64,000 nt of DNA from CALACW01 sp963627915 (GTDB lineage Bacteria; Bacillota; Clostridia; Oscillospirales; Acutalibacteraceae): NCBI GenBank assembly GCA_963627915.1, contig CAVGCY010000025.1, positions 1 through 64,000 of the forward strand, in the 5' to 3' direction. Below the pieces are notes generated by a model. That model saw only the letters and a list, made by a program, of their open reading frames with translations, did not search any database and had not been told where the DNA came from. Shown here piece by piece: positions 51,887 through 60,457 of the stretch. A program made the translations under genes and the position numbers. Within the stretch, counting starts at the first letter, position 1. Each line of letters starts with the position of its first letter.

Positions 51887-52585
51887 TCAAGTCGAAGAAA
51901 CGAATGCGGAAAGTATTTTCATTGAATCCTCGTCCGATTCGAATGAAAATTCCGGATGCCACTGCACAGCCCAAACAAATTTTTTATCTTTCATATAAAC
52001 GCCCTCGACGAGGCCGTCCTCGGAATATGCGGACGCGGTAAGCGGCTTTGCAAGTTCCTTTACCGCCTGATGATGATAGCTGTTGACGCCGATTCTATCC
52101 TTTTTTAATAATTCATATAACGGCGAATCCTTAACTATATCGACATTGTGAACCGCGCGGTCATACGGCGGGGTCATGTGATGATCCGTTTCGGTCTTAA
52201 ATTGTGTATCGAGATCCTGATACAGCGTTCCGCCGAGATAAGCGTTTAAAAACTGGATTCCCCGGCAGATTCCGAGTACGGGGATATCGTTTTCGAGCGC
52301 GTAGTCAAGTACGATTTTCTCGCACTTATCGCGCATTTTGCACGTCTCACCGCATTCCTTTATACTTTTCTCGCCGTAAAAATCGGGGGAAACGTCCTGT
52401 CCGCCCGTCAGCAGAACGCCCGAGCAGTTTTTAAGCACGGAGATAAGAACCTCCCTGTCGTCGGTCAGGGGCAGAATAATCGTCGCGCCTCCCGCATTTT
52501 CTATTCCATTCATGTAACCGGGGAGCATCCATATAGATTTCTTTTCATAATCATACAGCGAACATACTCCTATAATCTTTTTCAT
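51887..52585 (-). CDS. Class I glutamine amidotransferase-like (PuuD/C26) hydrolase
   Basis: This 232-residue protein has the catalytic Cys in LGICRGIQFLN and the His/Glu pair in VQWHPEFS, the triad of peptidase family C26. LLTGGQDVSPDFYGE is typical of PuuD (gamma-glutamyl-GABA hydrolase). It frees glutamate from gamma-glutamyl compounds. GAGGTG sets the ATG at 52583-52585. It sits alone between the Nudix pair and glyA, without polyamine genes nearby, so the substrate is uncertain. Confidence 0.87.
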   Translation of the reverse strand: MKKIIGVCSLYDYEKKSIWMLPGYMNGIENAGGATIILPLTDDREVLISVLKNCSGVLLTGGQDVSPDFYGEKSIKECGETCKMRDKCEKIVLDYALENDIPVLGICRGIQFLNAYLGGTLYQDLDTQFKTETDHHMTPPYDRAVHNVDIVKDSPLYELLKKDRIGVNSYHHQAVKELAKPLTASAYSEDGLVEGVYMKDKKFVWAVQWHPEFSFESDEDSMKILSAFVSST

Positions 52586-52629
52586 AATTAAACACCTCAT
52601 AAAAAAAAGACGCCTTTTCTCTCACGAAA

Positions 52630-52647
52630 AAAAGCACCTTTGCTTTT
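52630..52647 (-). terminator. Weak terminator of glyA
   Basis: On the minus strand AAAAGC pairs with GCTTTT and more T follow. It is only a six-base stem. Confidence 0.45.
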
Positions 52648-52659
52648 AATTAATAATAA

Positions 52660-53913
52660 TTATTCGTAAAGCGGATATTTGTCCGTAAGAGCCTTAACCC
52701 TGTCTGCGATATCCTCTTTTTTATTGTCAAAATCATATATGCAGTCCGCGATACAGTCGGCGATAACTTTCATATCCTCCGTGTTCATCCCCCTTGTCGT
52801 AACGGCGGGCGTACCTATGCGGATACCGCTTGTTATAAACGGACTGCGTTTTTCGTTGGGAACGGTATTCTTATTAACGGTAATACAAACCTCGTCGAGC
52901 CTGTTTTCAAGCTCCTTGCCCGTACACTCCTCGTCGGAAAGGTCGATAAGTATAAGATGATTATCCGTTCCGCCCGAAACCATTTTAACGCCTCTGTTAC
53001 TAAGCGCCTCGGCAAGAGCCTTTGCATTTTCAACTACAGCCGCCGCGTATGATTTGAACGAATCCGTAAGAGCCTCGCCGAAGCAGACCGCCTTAGCCGC
53101 AATAATATGCTCAAGCGGGCCGCCCTGTATTCCGGGGAAAATATTTTTATTTATCTTCTTGGCAAACTCTTCATTATTTGTAAGAATAAGACCGCCTCTC
53201 GGACCTCTCAGCGTCTTATGCGTAGTCGAGGTAACAACGTCCGCGTACTCTGCCGGATTCATATGCACTCCGCCTGCGACAAGTCCGGCAATGTGAGCCA
53301 TATCGACCATCAAAAGAGCGTTGTTCTTATGAGCGATATCGGCAAGAATATCAAAACGTATCTCTCTGGGATACGCGCTCGCGCCGGCAACTATCATTTT
53401 AGGCTTAATCTCCGAAACCTTATTTGCAAGAACGTCATAATCTATAAATCCGTCGTCGTTTACGCCGTATGAAACGAAATTATAAAGACGTCCGCTGAAG
53501 TTTACGGGACTTCCGTGAGTAAGGTGACCGCCCTGCGAAAGATCCATTCCCATTACCGTATCGCCCGGCTCTAAAAGCGAAAAATATACGGCCATATTCG
53601 CCTGCGAACCGCTGTGGGGCTGAACATTGGCAAATTTCGCACCGAAAAGCCTGCACGCTCTTTCAATCGCAAGATTCTCGACTATATCGACATCCTGACA
53701 TCCGCCGTAGTATCTCTTGCCGGGATAACCCTCGGCATATTTATTTGTAAGCACGCTGCCCGCCGCCGCCATAACCGCGGGAGAAACAATATTTTCACTC
53801 GCTATAAGTTCAATATTCCTTCTCTGACGGTCAAGCTCTTTCTGCATGGCCTCGGCAACCTGTGCGTCCGTTTCCGCGATAAGACCTATATCGTCAAGCA
53901 TATTTTTATACAT
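52660..53913 (-). CDS. glyA: Serine hydroxymethyltransferase
   Basis: This 417-residue PLP enzyme has NIELIASENIVSPAVM, NKYAEGYPGKRYYGG and the cofactor lysine in TTTHKTLRGPRGG. It interconverts serine and glycine while loading one-carbon units on tetrahydrofolate, and is a central housekeeping enzyme. The start has GGGAG about ten bases upstream. It is divergent from an SDR gene. No folate or purine genes are nearby. Confidence 0.97.
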   Translation of the reverse strand: MYKNMLDDIGLIAETDAQVAEAMQKELDRQRRNIELIASENIVSPAVMAAAGSVLTNKYAEGYPGKRYYGGCQDVDIVENLAIERACRLFGAKFANVQPHSGSQANMAVYFSLLEPGDTVMGMDLSQGGHLTHGSPVNFSGRLYNFVSYGVNDDGFIDYDVLANKVSEIKPKMIVAGASAYPREIRFDILADIAHKNNALLMVDMAHIAGLVAGGVHMNPAEYADVVTSTTHKTLRGPRGGLILTNNEEFAKKINKNIFPGIQGGPLEHIIAAKAVCFGEALTDSFKSYAAAVVENAKALAEALSNRGVKMVSGGTDNHLILIDLSDEECTGKELENRLDEVCITVNKNTVPNEKRSPFITSGIRIGTPAVTTRGMNTEDMKVIADCIADCIYDFDNKKEDIADRVKALTDKYPLYE

Positions 53914-54023
53914 TAATAATCACGCTCCCGGCGATTATTTTATCATAATTTTTTTTACGATTCAATACCGCCGTTCATTTTCGTATAAAACGATAAAATC
54001 ACCCGTTATTCACATCATCTTTG

Positions 54024-54052
54024 TTGACAAACTTATTATATATTACTAAAAT
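54024..54052 (+). promoter_or_regulatory. Promoter of the SDR gene
   Basis: TTGACA (54024-54029) and TAAAAT (54047-54052) are 17 bases apart. GAGGTG follows before the ATG at 54073. Confidence 0.7.
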
Positions 54053-54072
54053 AATCCTTGAGGTGATTTATT

Positions 54073-54855
54073 ATGAAAACAGTTATAATCACGGGCGCGT
54101 CGTCGGGTATCGGACGAGTAACCGCGGAATATTTTTCCGACAGAGGATATAAAGTATACGGCGTTGCAAGACGTGAGTTTAAAAGCGATAAATTCACACC
54201 TGTAAAATGCGACGTAAACGACTACGAAGCCATGGGCGCGGTATTTGAGGATATTTATAAAAATGAAGGGCATATCGATATTCTCGTAAACAATGCCGGC
54301 TTCGGAATCGCCGGAGCTGTCGAGGACGCAAGCGTAGAGGCGATGGAATCGATAATCAGAACCGACTTCACAAGCGTTACCGTTCTGTGTAAAATGATAA
54401 TCCCGTATATGAAAAAAACGGGCGGCAGAATTATAAACATCTCGTCCGTCGGAGCGATAATGCCCCTGCCGTATCAGGCTATGTACTCGGCTGTAAAAAG
54501 CGCGGTTGACGTATTTTCACGCGCGCTCGATACGGAGGTGCGTCCGTTCAAAATAAGGGTCACGGCGATTCTTCCGGGGGATACAAAGACGGATTTCACA
54601 TCCGCGAGAATCATAGAGGACAGCGACACAAACGGAAACAAGTCTGCAAGCATGCGTTCAATCGGAAAAATGGCGAAGGACGAACAGAACGGCAAGGATC
54701 CCGTGACCGTCGCAAAGGATGTATTCACGGCGGCGGAAAAAAACGATCCCCCGCTTCGTATAACCGTCGGAGCGGTTTCAAAAGCGGAGGTATTTTTAAG
54801 CCGTGTGTTCCCTCTTAAGTCGATTAATTTTATAATAAGAAAAATGTACGGTTAA
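54073..54855 (+). CDS. Classical short-chain dehydrogenase
   Basis: This 260-residue SDR starts MKTVIITGASSGIGRVTAEY (cofactor motif), with VNNAGFG, catalytic Ser in INISSVGA and Tyr-x3-Lys in MYSAVKSAVDVFSRAL. The absence of an acidic residue after strand two, together with ARR, favours NADP. The substrate is unknown. It resembles the broad oxidoreductase group that includes YqjQ-like proteins. It is monocistronic and convergent with the XRE regulator gene. Confidence 0.87.
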   Translation: MKTVIITGASSGIGRVTAEYFSDRGYKVYGVARREFKSDKFTPVKCDVNDYEAMGAVFEDIYKNEGHIDILVNNAGFGIAGAVEDASVEAMESIIRTDFTSVTVLCKMIIPYMKKTGGRIINISSVGAIMPLPYQAMYSAVKSAVDVFSRALDTEVRPFKIRVTAILPGDTKTDFTSARIIEDSDTNGNKSASMRSIGKMAKDEQNGKDPVTVAKDVFTAAEKNDPPLRITVGAVSKAEVFLSRVFPLKSINFIIRKMYG

Positions 54856-54871
54856 TATACAAGGCTTAAAT

Positions 54872-55165
54872 TTATATCCGGCTGCCGAGCGCGGATTTTA
54901 TATCGTTTATTACCTGCTGTATATGAGCCGCCGCTTCATCCGAAATACCCGTAACGTCAACATACCGTCTGTCGTCAAGCCCGAGAAGATAATCCGTCGA
55001 AACGTTGAAAACGCCGGAAATCTTAACGAGCATTTCGATAGACGGTTGTATATTATCATTCTCCCAATTTGAAACGCTCTGCTTTGTAACAGACAGCTTT
55101 TCGGCAAGCTCAACCTGGCTCATCGACCTTGCAAGCCTCAAGGCTCTTATATTTTCATTTAACAT
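54872..55165 (-). CDS. XRE-family (Cro/CI-like) regulator
   Basis: This 97-residue protein has an N-terminal helix-turn-helix (MLNENIRALRLARSMSQVEL, AEKLSVTKQSVSNWEND) and a short C-terminal helical extension. GGCGGTG precedes the ATG. The gene is divergent from a BspA-like surface protein gene. A perfect palindrome at 55198-55222 overlaps where its own promoter should be (TATAAT at 55192-55197 on the minus strand), suggesting that it represses itself and perhaps the surface protein. Confidence 0.9.
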   Translation of the reverse strand: MLNENIRALRLARSMSQVELAEKLSVTKQSVSNWENDNIQPSIEMLVKISGVFNVSTDYLLGLDDRRYVDVTGISDEAAAHIQQVINDIKSALGSRI

Positions 55166-55197
55166 ATTTACACCGCCAATAACAATAATAGATTATA

Positions 55198-55222
55198 AAA
55201 ATTACAATACCATTGTAATTTT
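55198..55222. promoter_or_regulatory. Perfect palindrome, probable XRE operator
   Basis: AAAATTACAAT (55198-55208) and its exact complement ATTGTAATTTT (55212-55222) flank ACC. It lies directly before the -35 of the BspA-like gene and over the spacer of the XRE promoter. Confidence 0.7.
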
Positions 55223-55226
55223 CTTA

Positions 55227-55255
55227 TTGACAAGTTATAAATACTATGGTATATT
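55227..55255 (+). promoter_or_regulatory. Promoter of the BspA-like gene
   Basis: TTGACA (55227-55232) and TATATT (55250-55255) are 17 bases apart. Confidence 0.7.
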
Positions 55256-55258
55256 TAT

Positions 55259-55285
55259 TTTGTACTTGTAATATTTTAGTACAAA
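55259..55285 (+). promoter_or_regulatory. Second inverted repeat at the start of the BspA-like transcript
   Basis: TTTGTACT (55259-55266) and AGTACAAA (55278-55285) flank eleven bases and cover the predicted start of transcription. It could be a second operator or a 5' hairpin that stabilises the mRNA. Confidence 0.5.
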
Positions 55286-55307
55286 AATGATATTTGGAGG
55301 TATAAAA

Positions 55308-57773
55308 ATGTTAAAATTTCCCAAGAAGATAATGGCATTATTCCTGTCATTATTACTTTTAATTCCCGGCGCGGCAGTTACTGCCTTTGCTGAGTACGAT
55401 ACCGGCAACGGAAACGTGGTGCAAAGCGGTGACGGCTGGAAGCTCTATGAAAACGGTCTGCTGTATGTGTCAGACGCAGACAGAATTATTTTAAACCAGC
55501 TCAACGATTTTGATTTGGTAACAAAACTCTATCTCACAGATAACATCGACTTCGACAATTTAGAATTTTATTATGATGGTAGTTCTTTTGGTGTGACGGA
55601 TCAGGAAGTGGAATTCTATAAATTTGAAAATCTTGAAAGCATCGAAGTATCGGAAACAAATCCAAATTACACGTCAGCAGACGGAGTTCTGTACAATAAG
55701 GACATTACAACGGTTGTGACATACCCTCCCGGAAAAACAGATGAAACTTACATAATTCCTAACAGTATAACATCCATATACATCTTTGATTTGATAACGA
55801 CAAACATAAAAAACATAATCATTCCGGATTCAGTTATTAATATATATGGGTTACCATATGTATGGGGCCGCAATGAATGGTTTTTAAAATACGGTTCTTC
55901 AAAACTTGAAAACATTTCTGTTTCGGAAAACAATCCGAACTATTCTTCTATTGATGGTGTTTTATTTAATAAGGAGCAAACTGAACTTGTATATTATCCG
56001 TATAATCATAATGTTTCTTCATACGCAATTCCGTCCGGTGTAAAGGAATTTGGTGTTAGTTCTTTTGCAAATACCGGAATTACCGATACTGTTATTATTC
56101 CGTCAACAGTCGAGGACATTCAATCCTTTGCGTTTCCATACAGCAGAAATTTAAAAACTGTTATATTCGAGGACGGTCCGAGAAATTTAACTATTGAATA
56201 CTATGCCTTTTACGGCTGCACAAACCTTGACAATATACAACTCAACGGAGAAAGAATATACAAAATAGACGCCAGAGCATTCAAGGATTGTAAAATCATG
56301 AACGAATCAAACTATGAGGACGGCGTGCTTTATCTGAACGACATTCTTTTGTTTGTAGATAATTCAAAAATTCCCCTTGACTATACTGTAAAAGACGGAA
56401 CAAAGGTTATTGCGGACAATTCATGGATTGTACATTCGGATAACGGTGAATATATAGATCCGTTTGAATTTAAATCATCTGATGAAGAAGGTCTGCAGTG
56501 GTCCGTAGTAAATGTAACGATTCCCGACAGTGTAGACAATATAGGAACGCTCAGCATTCTTAACTATGAAAGTATTCCGGAAAATATGTTCAGAGTCGGA
56601 TCAACATTTTATTTTGACATTGAAAGTGATGACAAAAACTTTGAGGAATTAACGGAAAATATGAAAATGGTGAAGGATTACAATGAAATTTTAGATGAAT
56701 ACTCATCATATTTCAATACAAGCAATATTGAAGAAATAAAAGAAGCTTGCAAAAACAACTATAACTGGATCTCTTTTGACGTTGATAACTGGGTGCTTAA
56801 ATCAAACGTTATGCACAGCTATTTAACAGCAGGAGCAGCACCTCACTTATATAAAGTTAAGGACGGAACTGTCGGTTTTGCCGATTTGGATAATCAGGGT
56901 TACGCTGACCCTTCAGTTTACGTAAGCTGTTTTAATCTCGGAGGTATTATTCTTCCTGAAAGCTTTAAACATCTATCCAAAGATACTTTTGTAAGTCACG
57001 TCGGAGTATACAGTTATTTCTTCTATATCATCGGTGCTTCTTCGGATGATGAATTTGAATATTTATCAAACAAAAGTATAACTATTAACAATAAAGACTG
57101 CTATATTTATGACAGTCCGCAGACTATACCGCCTGCATTCACAACAATCTGCGGCTACAAGGGTTCCACCGCCGAAGCATACGCCATCAAGTACGACCGT
57201 AATTTTGTTGACATCTCGGAGTGTCAGCACGAGAAAACATGTCCGAGCTTTACGATTGAGCCGACATGCGGCAAAGACGGCTATTCGGGTGACGTTTACT
57301 GCCAGTACTGCGGCGAATATATAAAAGAGGGCGAAGTTATTCCCGCAACGGGCGAACATGAATTCTCCTCACCTGAAAGAATAAAAGACCCCACCTGCAC
57401 CGAACCCGGTGAAGAAAAAGTTAAATGCTCACAGTGCGGTTACACCGAAACCAGAAAAATCGAGCCCAACGGACACGATTTTATCATAAGAATATCAAGT
57501 TTTGACGGAACGTGCACAGAGGACGGCTACGTTGTAAGAATGTGCATATTCTGCAACGAGACTCAGAAAGAAATTACGAGCATCGCAACAGGTCACATTG
57601 ACGAAGACAGCGACGGTTACTGCGACAAGTGCGGAGAAAAGCTCAAAACAGACTGCTCATGCATATGCCATAAGGACAATGCATTTTCGAGATTTTTCTA
57701 CAAGCTGTTCCGTATTCTCTGGAAGATATTCAGAATCAACAAATCATGCGACTGCGGAGCGGCACATTATTAA
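55308..57773 (+). CDS. Secreted BspA-type leucine-rich repeat protein (821 aa)
   Basis: GGAGG sets the ATG at 55308. After a signal peptide (about 1-30) come BspA-type LRR units with TSADGVLYNKDITTVVTYPP and SSIDGVLFNKEQTELVYYPY, and IPDSV/IPSTV strands. Three Cys/His segments follow (CQYCGEYIKEGEVIPATG, CSQCGYTE, CIFCNETQ). The C-terminus is CDCSCICHK-like, then FFYKLFRILWKIFRINKSC and CGAAHY. BspA-like proteins bind host or cell-surface ligands. Base composition is AT-richer than in neighbours, and together with the private XRE regulator this hints at transfer. Confidence 0.85.
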   Translation: MLKFPKKIMALFLSLLLLIPGAAVTAFAEYDTGNGNVVQSGDGWKLYENGLLYVSDADRIILNQLNDFDLVTKLYLTDNIDFDNLEFYYDGSSFGVTDQEVEFYKFENLESIEVSETNPNYTSADGVLYNKDITTVVTYPPGKTDETYIIPNSITSIYIFDLITTNIKNIIIPDSVINIYGLPYVWGRNEWFLKYGSSKLENISVSENNPNYSSIDGVLFNKEQTELVYYPYNHNVSSYAIPSGVKEFGVSSFANTGITDTVIIPSTVEDIQSFAFPYSRNLKTVIFEDGPRNLTIEYYAFYGCTNLDNIQLNGERIYKIDARAFKDCKIMNESNYEDGVLYLNDILLFVDNSKIPLDYTVKDGTKVIADNSWIVHSDNGEYIDPFEFKSSDEEGLQWSVVNVTIPDSVDNIGTLSILNYESIPENMFRVGSTFYFDIESDDKNFEELTENMKMVKDYNEILDEYSSYFNTSNIEEIKEACKNNYNWISFDVDNWVLKSNVMHSYLTAGAAPHLYKVKDGTVGFADLDNQGYADPSVYVSCFNLGGIILPESFKHLSKDTFVSHVGVYSYFFYIIGASSDDEFEYLSNKSITINNKDCYIYDSPQTIPPAFTTICGYKGSTAEAYAIKYDRNFVDISECQHEKTCPSFTIEPTCGKDGYSGDVYCQYCGEYIKEGEVIPATGEHEFSSPERIKDPTCTEPGEEKVKCSQCGYTETRKIEPNGHDFIIRISSFDGTCTEDGYVVRMCIFCNETQKEITSIATGHIDEDSDGYCDKCGEKLKTDCSCICHKDNAFSRFFYKLFRILWKIFRINKSCDCGAAHY

Positions 57774-57807
57774 TCAAATATTATTATAATATAAACCAGA
57801 ATAAATT

Positions 57808-57836
57808 GCTCCCGGCGGGTTGATACCGCCGGGAGC
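57808..57836. terminator. Bidirectional terminator
   Basis: GCTCCCGGCGG (57808-57818) pairs perfectly with CCGCCGGGAGC (57826-57836), followed by TGTTTTC. It separates two convergent genes. Confidence 0.85.
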
Positions 57837-57855
57837 TGTTTTCTGTTATCCTGAT

Positions 57856-58725
57856 TTAAAATCCGCGTCCGCCGCCTGAATGTCCGCCGCCCGAATGTCC
57901 GCCGGAGAAACCGTCCGAATGACCGCCCGAATGGCTGTCATGAGGAGGATCTTTCGGTATGCGTCTTGTCGTAACTACTCTGTTTACAATTTCATCATTC
58001 GACACATCGAGATGTACGCTCGAAACAGCGTTAGCGTCGATACCGTTTACGATTCCGAATTTCTTATAACCCTTCTTTACGGTCGAAACGGCTATAACTG
58101 CGGCAATGATTCCGCCGATAACGCCGAATAAAATTATCTTTCCGGCATTCTCCTTAATTGCAATCGCCCTGTATTCCGAGCTGTCGTAATAATCGACCTC
58201 GCCGGTATCGTAATAATATTCATCCGTAGAAGGCTCTACGCTCATAAAATAATCAACATTGTCAAGGAAATGATCCATACATCCCTTAATGTCATCATCA
58301 ACGATATAATTCTGAAGCTCAAGCGTTATGTCGTCGATATCGTATTCATCCATATGCTGAGAACACGTACCCGAGGCAAGTATGTAAACATATCTGTTGC
58401 CCGCGCCGCCTACATTATCTACGGCTAAAATAACGTCGTCCTCGATATAATCGCCGTATATGCTTTCATAGTAACCAAACGCGAACGCTTTACCGGCGTT
58501 ATCGTCCGTACCGTCATAAAAATCATCCGTTACAAGATGAATGTTTATACTGTATTTTTCCGATATTTTCGTCATATATTCAAGACATTCGTTAACCTCG
58601 GAATCACTGAGAAGAAGCGACCTGTCGTCTATAATCGTATCATAAGCATATGTCATTACAATTAAGGAACAAATCGACATTATAACGACCGTTACGCACG
58701 CGAAGCTTTTAACAAATTTTTTCAT
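57856..58725 (-). CDS. TPM-domain membrane protein
   Basis: This 289-residue protein has a signal/anchor helix (about 5-28). Next is a TPM (YgcG/Psb32-like) domain (LLLSDSEVNECLEYMTKISE, DDVILAVDNVGG). A membrane helix (IILFGVIGGIIAAVIAVSTV) leads to a Gly/His/Ser tail ending GGGHSGGGRGF. The tail is the usual mark of this group. GGGAGG fixes the ATG at 58723-58725, which overlaps the stop of the zinc-ribbon gene (TGATG). TPM domains are linked to photosystem repair in plants and have unclear roles in bacteria. Confidence 0.82.
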   Translation of the reverse strand: MKKFVKSFACVTVVIMSICSLIVMTYAYDTIIDDRSLLLSDSEVNECLEYMTKISEKYSINIHLVTDDFYDGTDDNAGKAFAFGYYESIYGDYIEDDVILAVDNVGGAGNRYVYILASGTCSQHMDEYDIDDITLELQNYIVDDDIKGCMDHFLDNVDYFMSVEPSTDEYYYDTGEVDYYDSSEYRAIAIKENAGKIILFGVIGGIIAAVIAVSTVKKGYKKFGIVNGIDANAVSSVHLDVSNDEIVNRVVTTRRIPKDPPHDSHSGGHSDGFSGGHSGGGHSGGGRGF

Positions 58726-59753
58726 CAGAGTATACCTCCCGTGAAAAGCATTGTAATAAGCGAAACTATTATTCCCGCTCCCGCGAAGCAACCCGCCGCA
58801 AGACATGCAAGCTTCTGTTTGGAAACGGGAAGCTCTCCGCATATTTTGCCCGTCTCGCCGTTCATTGCATACGTATATATTTTGCCCTCATGCTTATATG
58901 TGCTCACCCATATGGGAAGAAGGACATATTTCCAATCCTCGTTCCTGATATCGGCGTTAAACGACTCCGTTACCGTGATTGAATGAGGTATCGTAGAGGC
59001 AAGCTGAGACTGCGCCAAGCTCTTTATTTTCCCCTCAACCTCCGGCTTCATATCTTCTACGCCGATGTCGTTTTTCTCTGCGAAAAAGCCCGACAGATAC
59101 GACGCGGAGAACGGTATAATCGAATCCCTGCTATACGGACAGACATTTGACATCAGTTTTTTATCCTCGCCCTTCAGCGCGAACTGAGATATTCCCAGAG
59201 ATTTTACCTCGCCCTGTCTGACATGTCTGTGCGTTATCGTTTCGGTATACTCCGTATCTCCGTCCGTCCAAACGTTTATCTCCTTCGACTGCGCGATAAG
59301 ATTTGAATAACAAAGAGAATCCACAAGCCTGTACGGCATGTATATTCCTTTCAGAGAACTGTTCTTTTTGTCGCCGCCGAAGCCCTTGGGAAGAAACTTT
59401 TTCTTTCTCCTCATTTCGTCAAATTTCTGCTGCGCAAACTCCTTTGAAATTTTGAACGGAATTATACCGTCCGGCTCAAACTCACCGCTAAGTCTGCTGT
59501 TCATAACAACAGGGCTGTCACAGAAGTAACAGAATCCTGCGGCGTCCGTTGCGTCCGTTACAACCTGCGCTCCGCAGTTCGGACAAACGTACTCGCTGAA
59601 CTGAGAATAGCTGACGTCCTTTTTATTTTCGTCATTTTCGAGCTGTTCCTTATTATAAACATTTTTGCAAAATTCGCAAACAAATTTACCCGATTCCGGA
59701 TCGAAGGATATACCCCGTCCGCATGCGGGACACTTATATGCCGATGCCTGCAT
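58725..59753 (-). CDS. Zinc-ribbon membrane-tethered protein
   Basis: This 342-residue protein has two N-terminal zinc ribbons (CPACGRG with CEFCKN; CPNCGAQ with CYFCDS). A soluble domain follows (IIPFKISKEFAQQKFDEMRR, MPYRLVDSLCYSN), and then a C-terminal membrane helix (AGAGIIVSLITMLF). It belongs to the TFIIB-type zinc-ribbon group often encoded beside TPM-domain proteins. GAGGGTGG sets the ATG at 59751-59753. Together the two may form an envelope complex; the biochemical role is unknown. Confidence 0.75.
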   Translation of the reverse strand: MQASAYKCPACGRGISFDPESGKFVCEFCKNVYNKEQLENDENKKDVSYSQFSEYVCPNCGAQVVTDATDAAGFCYFCDSPVVMNSRLSGEFEPDGIIPFKISKEFAQQKFDEMRRKKKFLPKGFGGDKKNSSLKGIYMPYRLVDSLCYSNLIAQSKEINVWTDGDTEYTETITHRHVRQGEVKSLGISQFALKGEDKKLMSNVCPYSRDSIIPFSASYLSGFFAEKNDIGVEDMKPEVEGKIKSLAQSQLASTIPHSITVTESFNADIRNEDWKYVLLPIWVSTYKHEGKIYTYAMNGETGKICGELPVSKQKLACLAAGCFAGAGIIVSLITMLFTGGIL

Positions 59754-60013
59754 TGTTACCACCCTCTTTTATTATACAGAAAAAAATCGACAAAATCTAC
59801 ACTATTTTAAAAAAAAATTTATAATATACCGAAAATTTTTAATTTTTTCCCGATTCGTAATTCATTCCTATTTCATAATATTTATATTTATGCATAATTA
59901 TTCAACATTTTTCGGGATTTTGTTCATTAATTTTATCCTTTTATTCACATTTCACACTATTAATGCATAAAATTCGACATGACAGACCACTTTTTTACAA
60001 ATTCAAATATTTA

Positions 60014-60042
60014 TTGACAAGTTGCTTTTTTTATGTTATTAT
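60014..60042 (+). promoter_or_regulatory. Promoter of the AbrB-family gene
   Basis: TTGACA (60014-60019) and TATTAT (60037-60042) are 17 bases apart. A perfect 0A box (TTCGACA) lies at 59973-59979. The rest of 59760-60010 is very AT-rich, without a gene. Confidence 0.65.
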
Positions 60043-60079
60043 ACAAGTGCGTTAATATAAATGTTGGAGGCGTTTTATT

Positions 60080-60340
60080 ATGAAATCAACCGGTATTGTC
60101 AGAACGATCGACGCTGTCGGCCGTTTCGTTATTCCTATGGAACTTCGCCGTACCATGAACCTTATGGATTCTTCGGACGCGCTTGAGGTTTTCGTAGATG
60201 ATGACAAAATTATCCTTCGCAAGTACTCACCGTCCTGCATTTTCTGCAAGGGACTTGACAACATTGTTGAGTACAACGGACAGAAAATCTGCAAGGAATG
60301 CATTGAGAAGCTCTACGACAAAGCAGAGAAGCTCGACTGA
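60080..60340 (+). CDS. AbrB/SpoVT-family regulator with C-terminal zinc site
   Basis: This 86-residue protein has an N-terminal swapped-hairpin AbrB domain (MKSTGIVRTIDAVGRFVIPM, ELRRTMNL). The short C-terminal segment has two C-x2-C pairs (CIFCKG, CKEC), probably binding zinc. AbrB-type proteins control transition-state and sporulation genes. The Cys-containing form is usual in Clostridia. GGAGG precedes the ATG. Two terminators in a row follow. The 0A box upstream of the promoter suggests repression by Spo0A, as for abrB of Bacillus. Confidence 0.9.
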   Translation: MKSTGIVRTIDAVGRFVIPMELRRTMNLMDSSDALEVFVDDDKIILRKYSPSCIFCKGLDNIVEYNGQKICKECIEKLYDKAEKLD

Positions 60341-60352
60341 TAATCTATACCG

Positions 60353-60381
60353 AGCCGCAGTTTTAACGCCTGCGGCTTTTT
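60353..60381 (+). terminator. First terminator after the AbrB-family gene
   Basis: AGCCGCAG (60353-60360) pairs with CTGCGGCT (60370-60377), followed by TTTT. Confidence 0.85.
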
Positions 60382-60386
60382 CATTT

Positions 60387-60417
60387 GCGAACCTGATAAA
60401 CGGTTCGCATTTTTTTA
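60387..60417 (+). terminator. Second, tandem terminator
   Basis: GCGAACC (60387-60393) pairs with GGTTCGC (60402-60408), followed by A and a run of seven T. Confidence 0.8.
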
Positions 60418-60457
60418 TTTACTAATATGCCGAAATCATGTATAATATACGTCGGTG

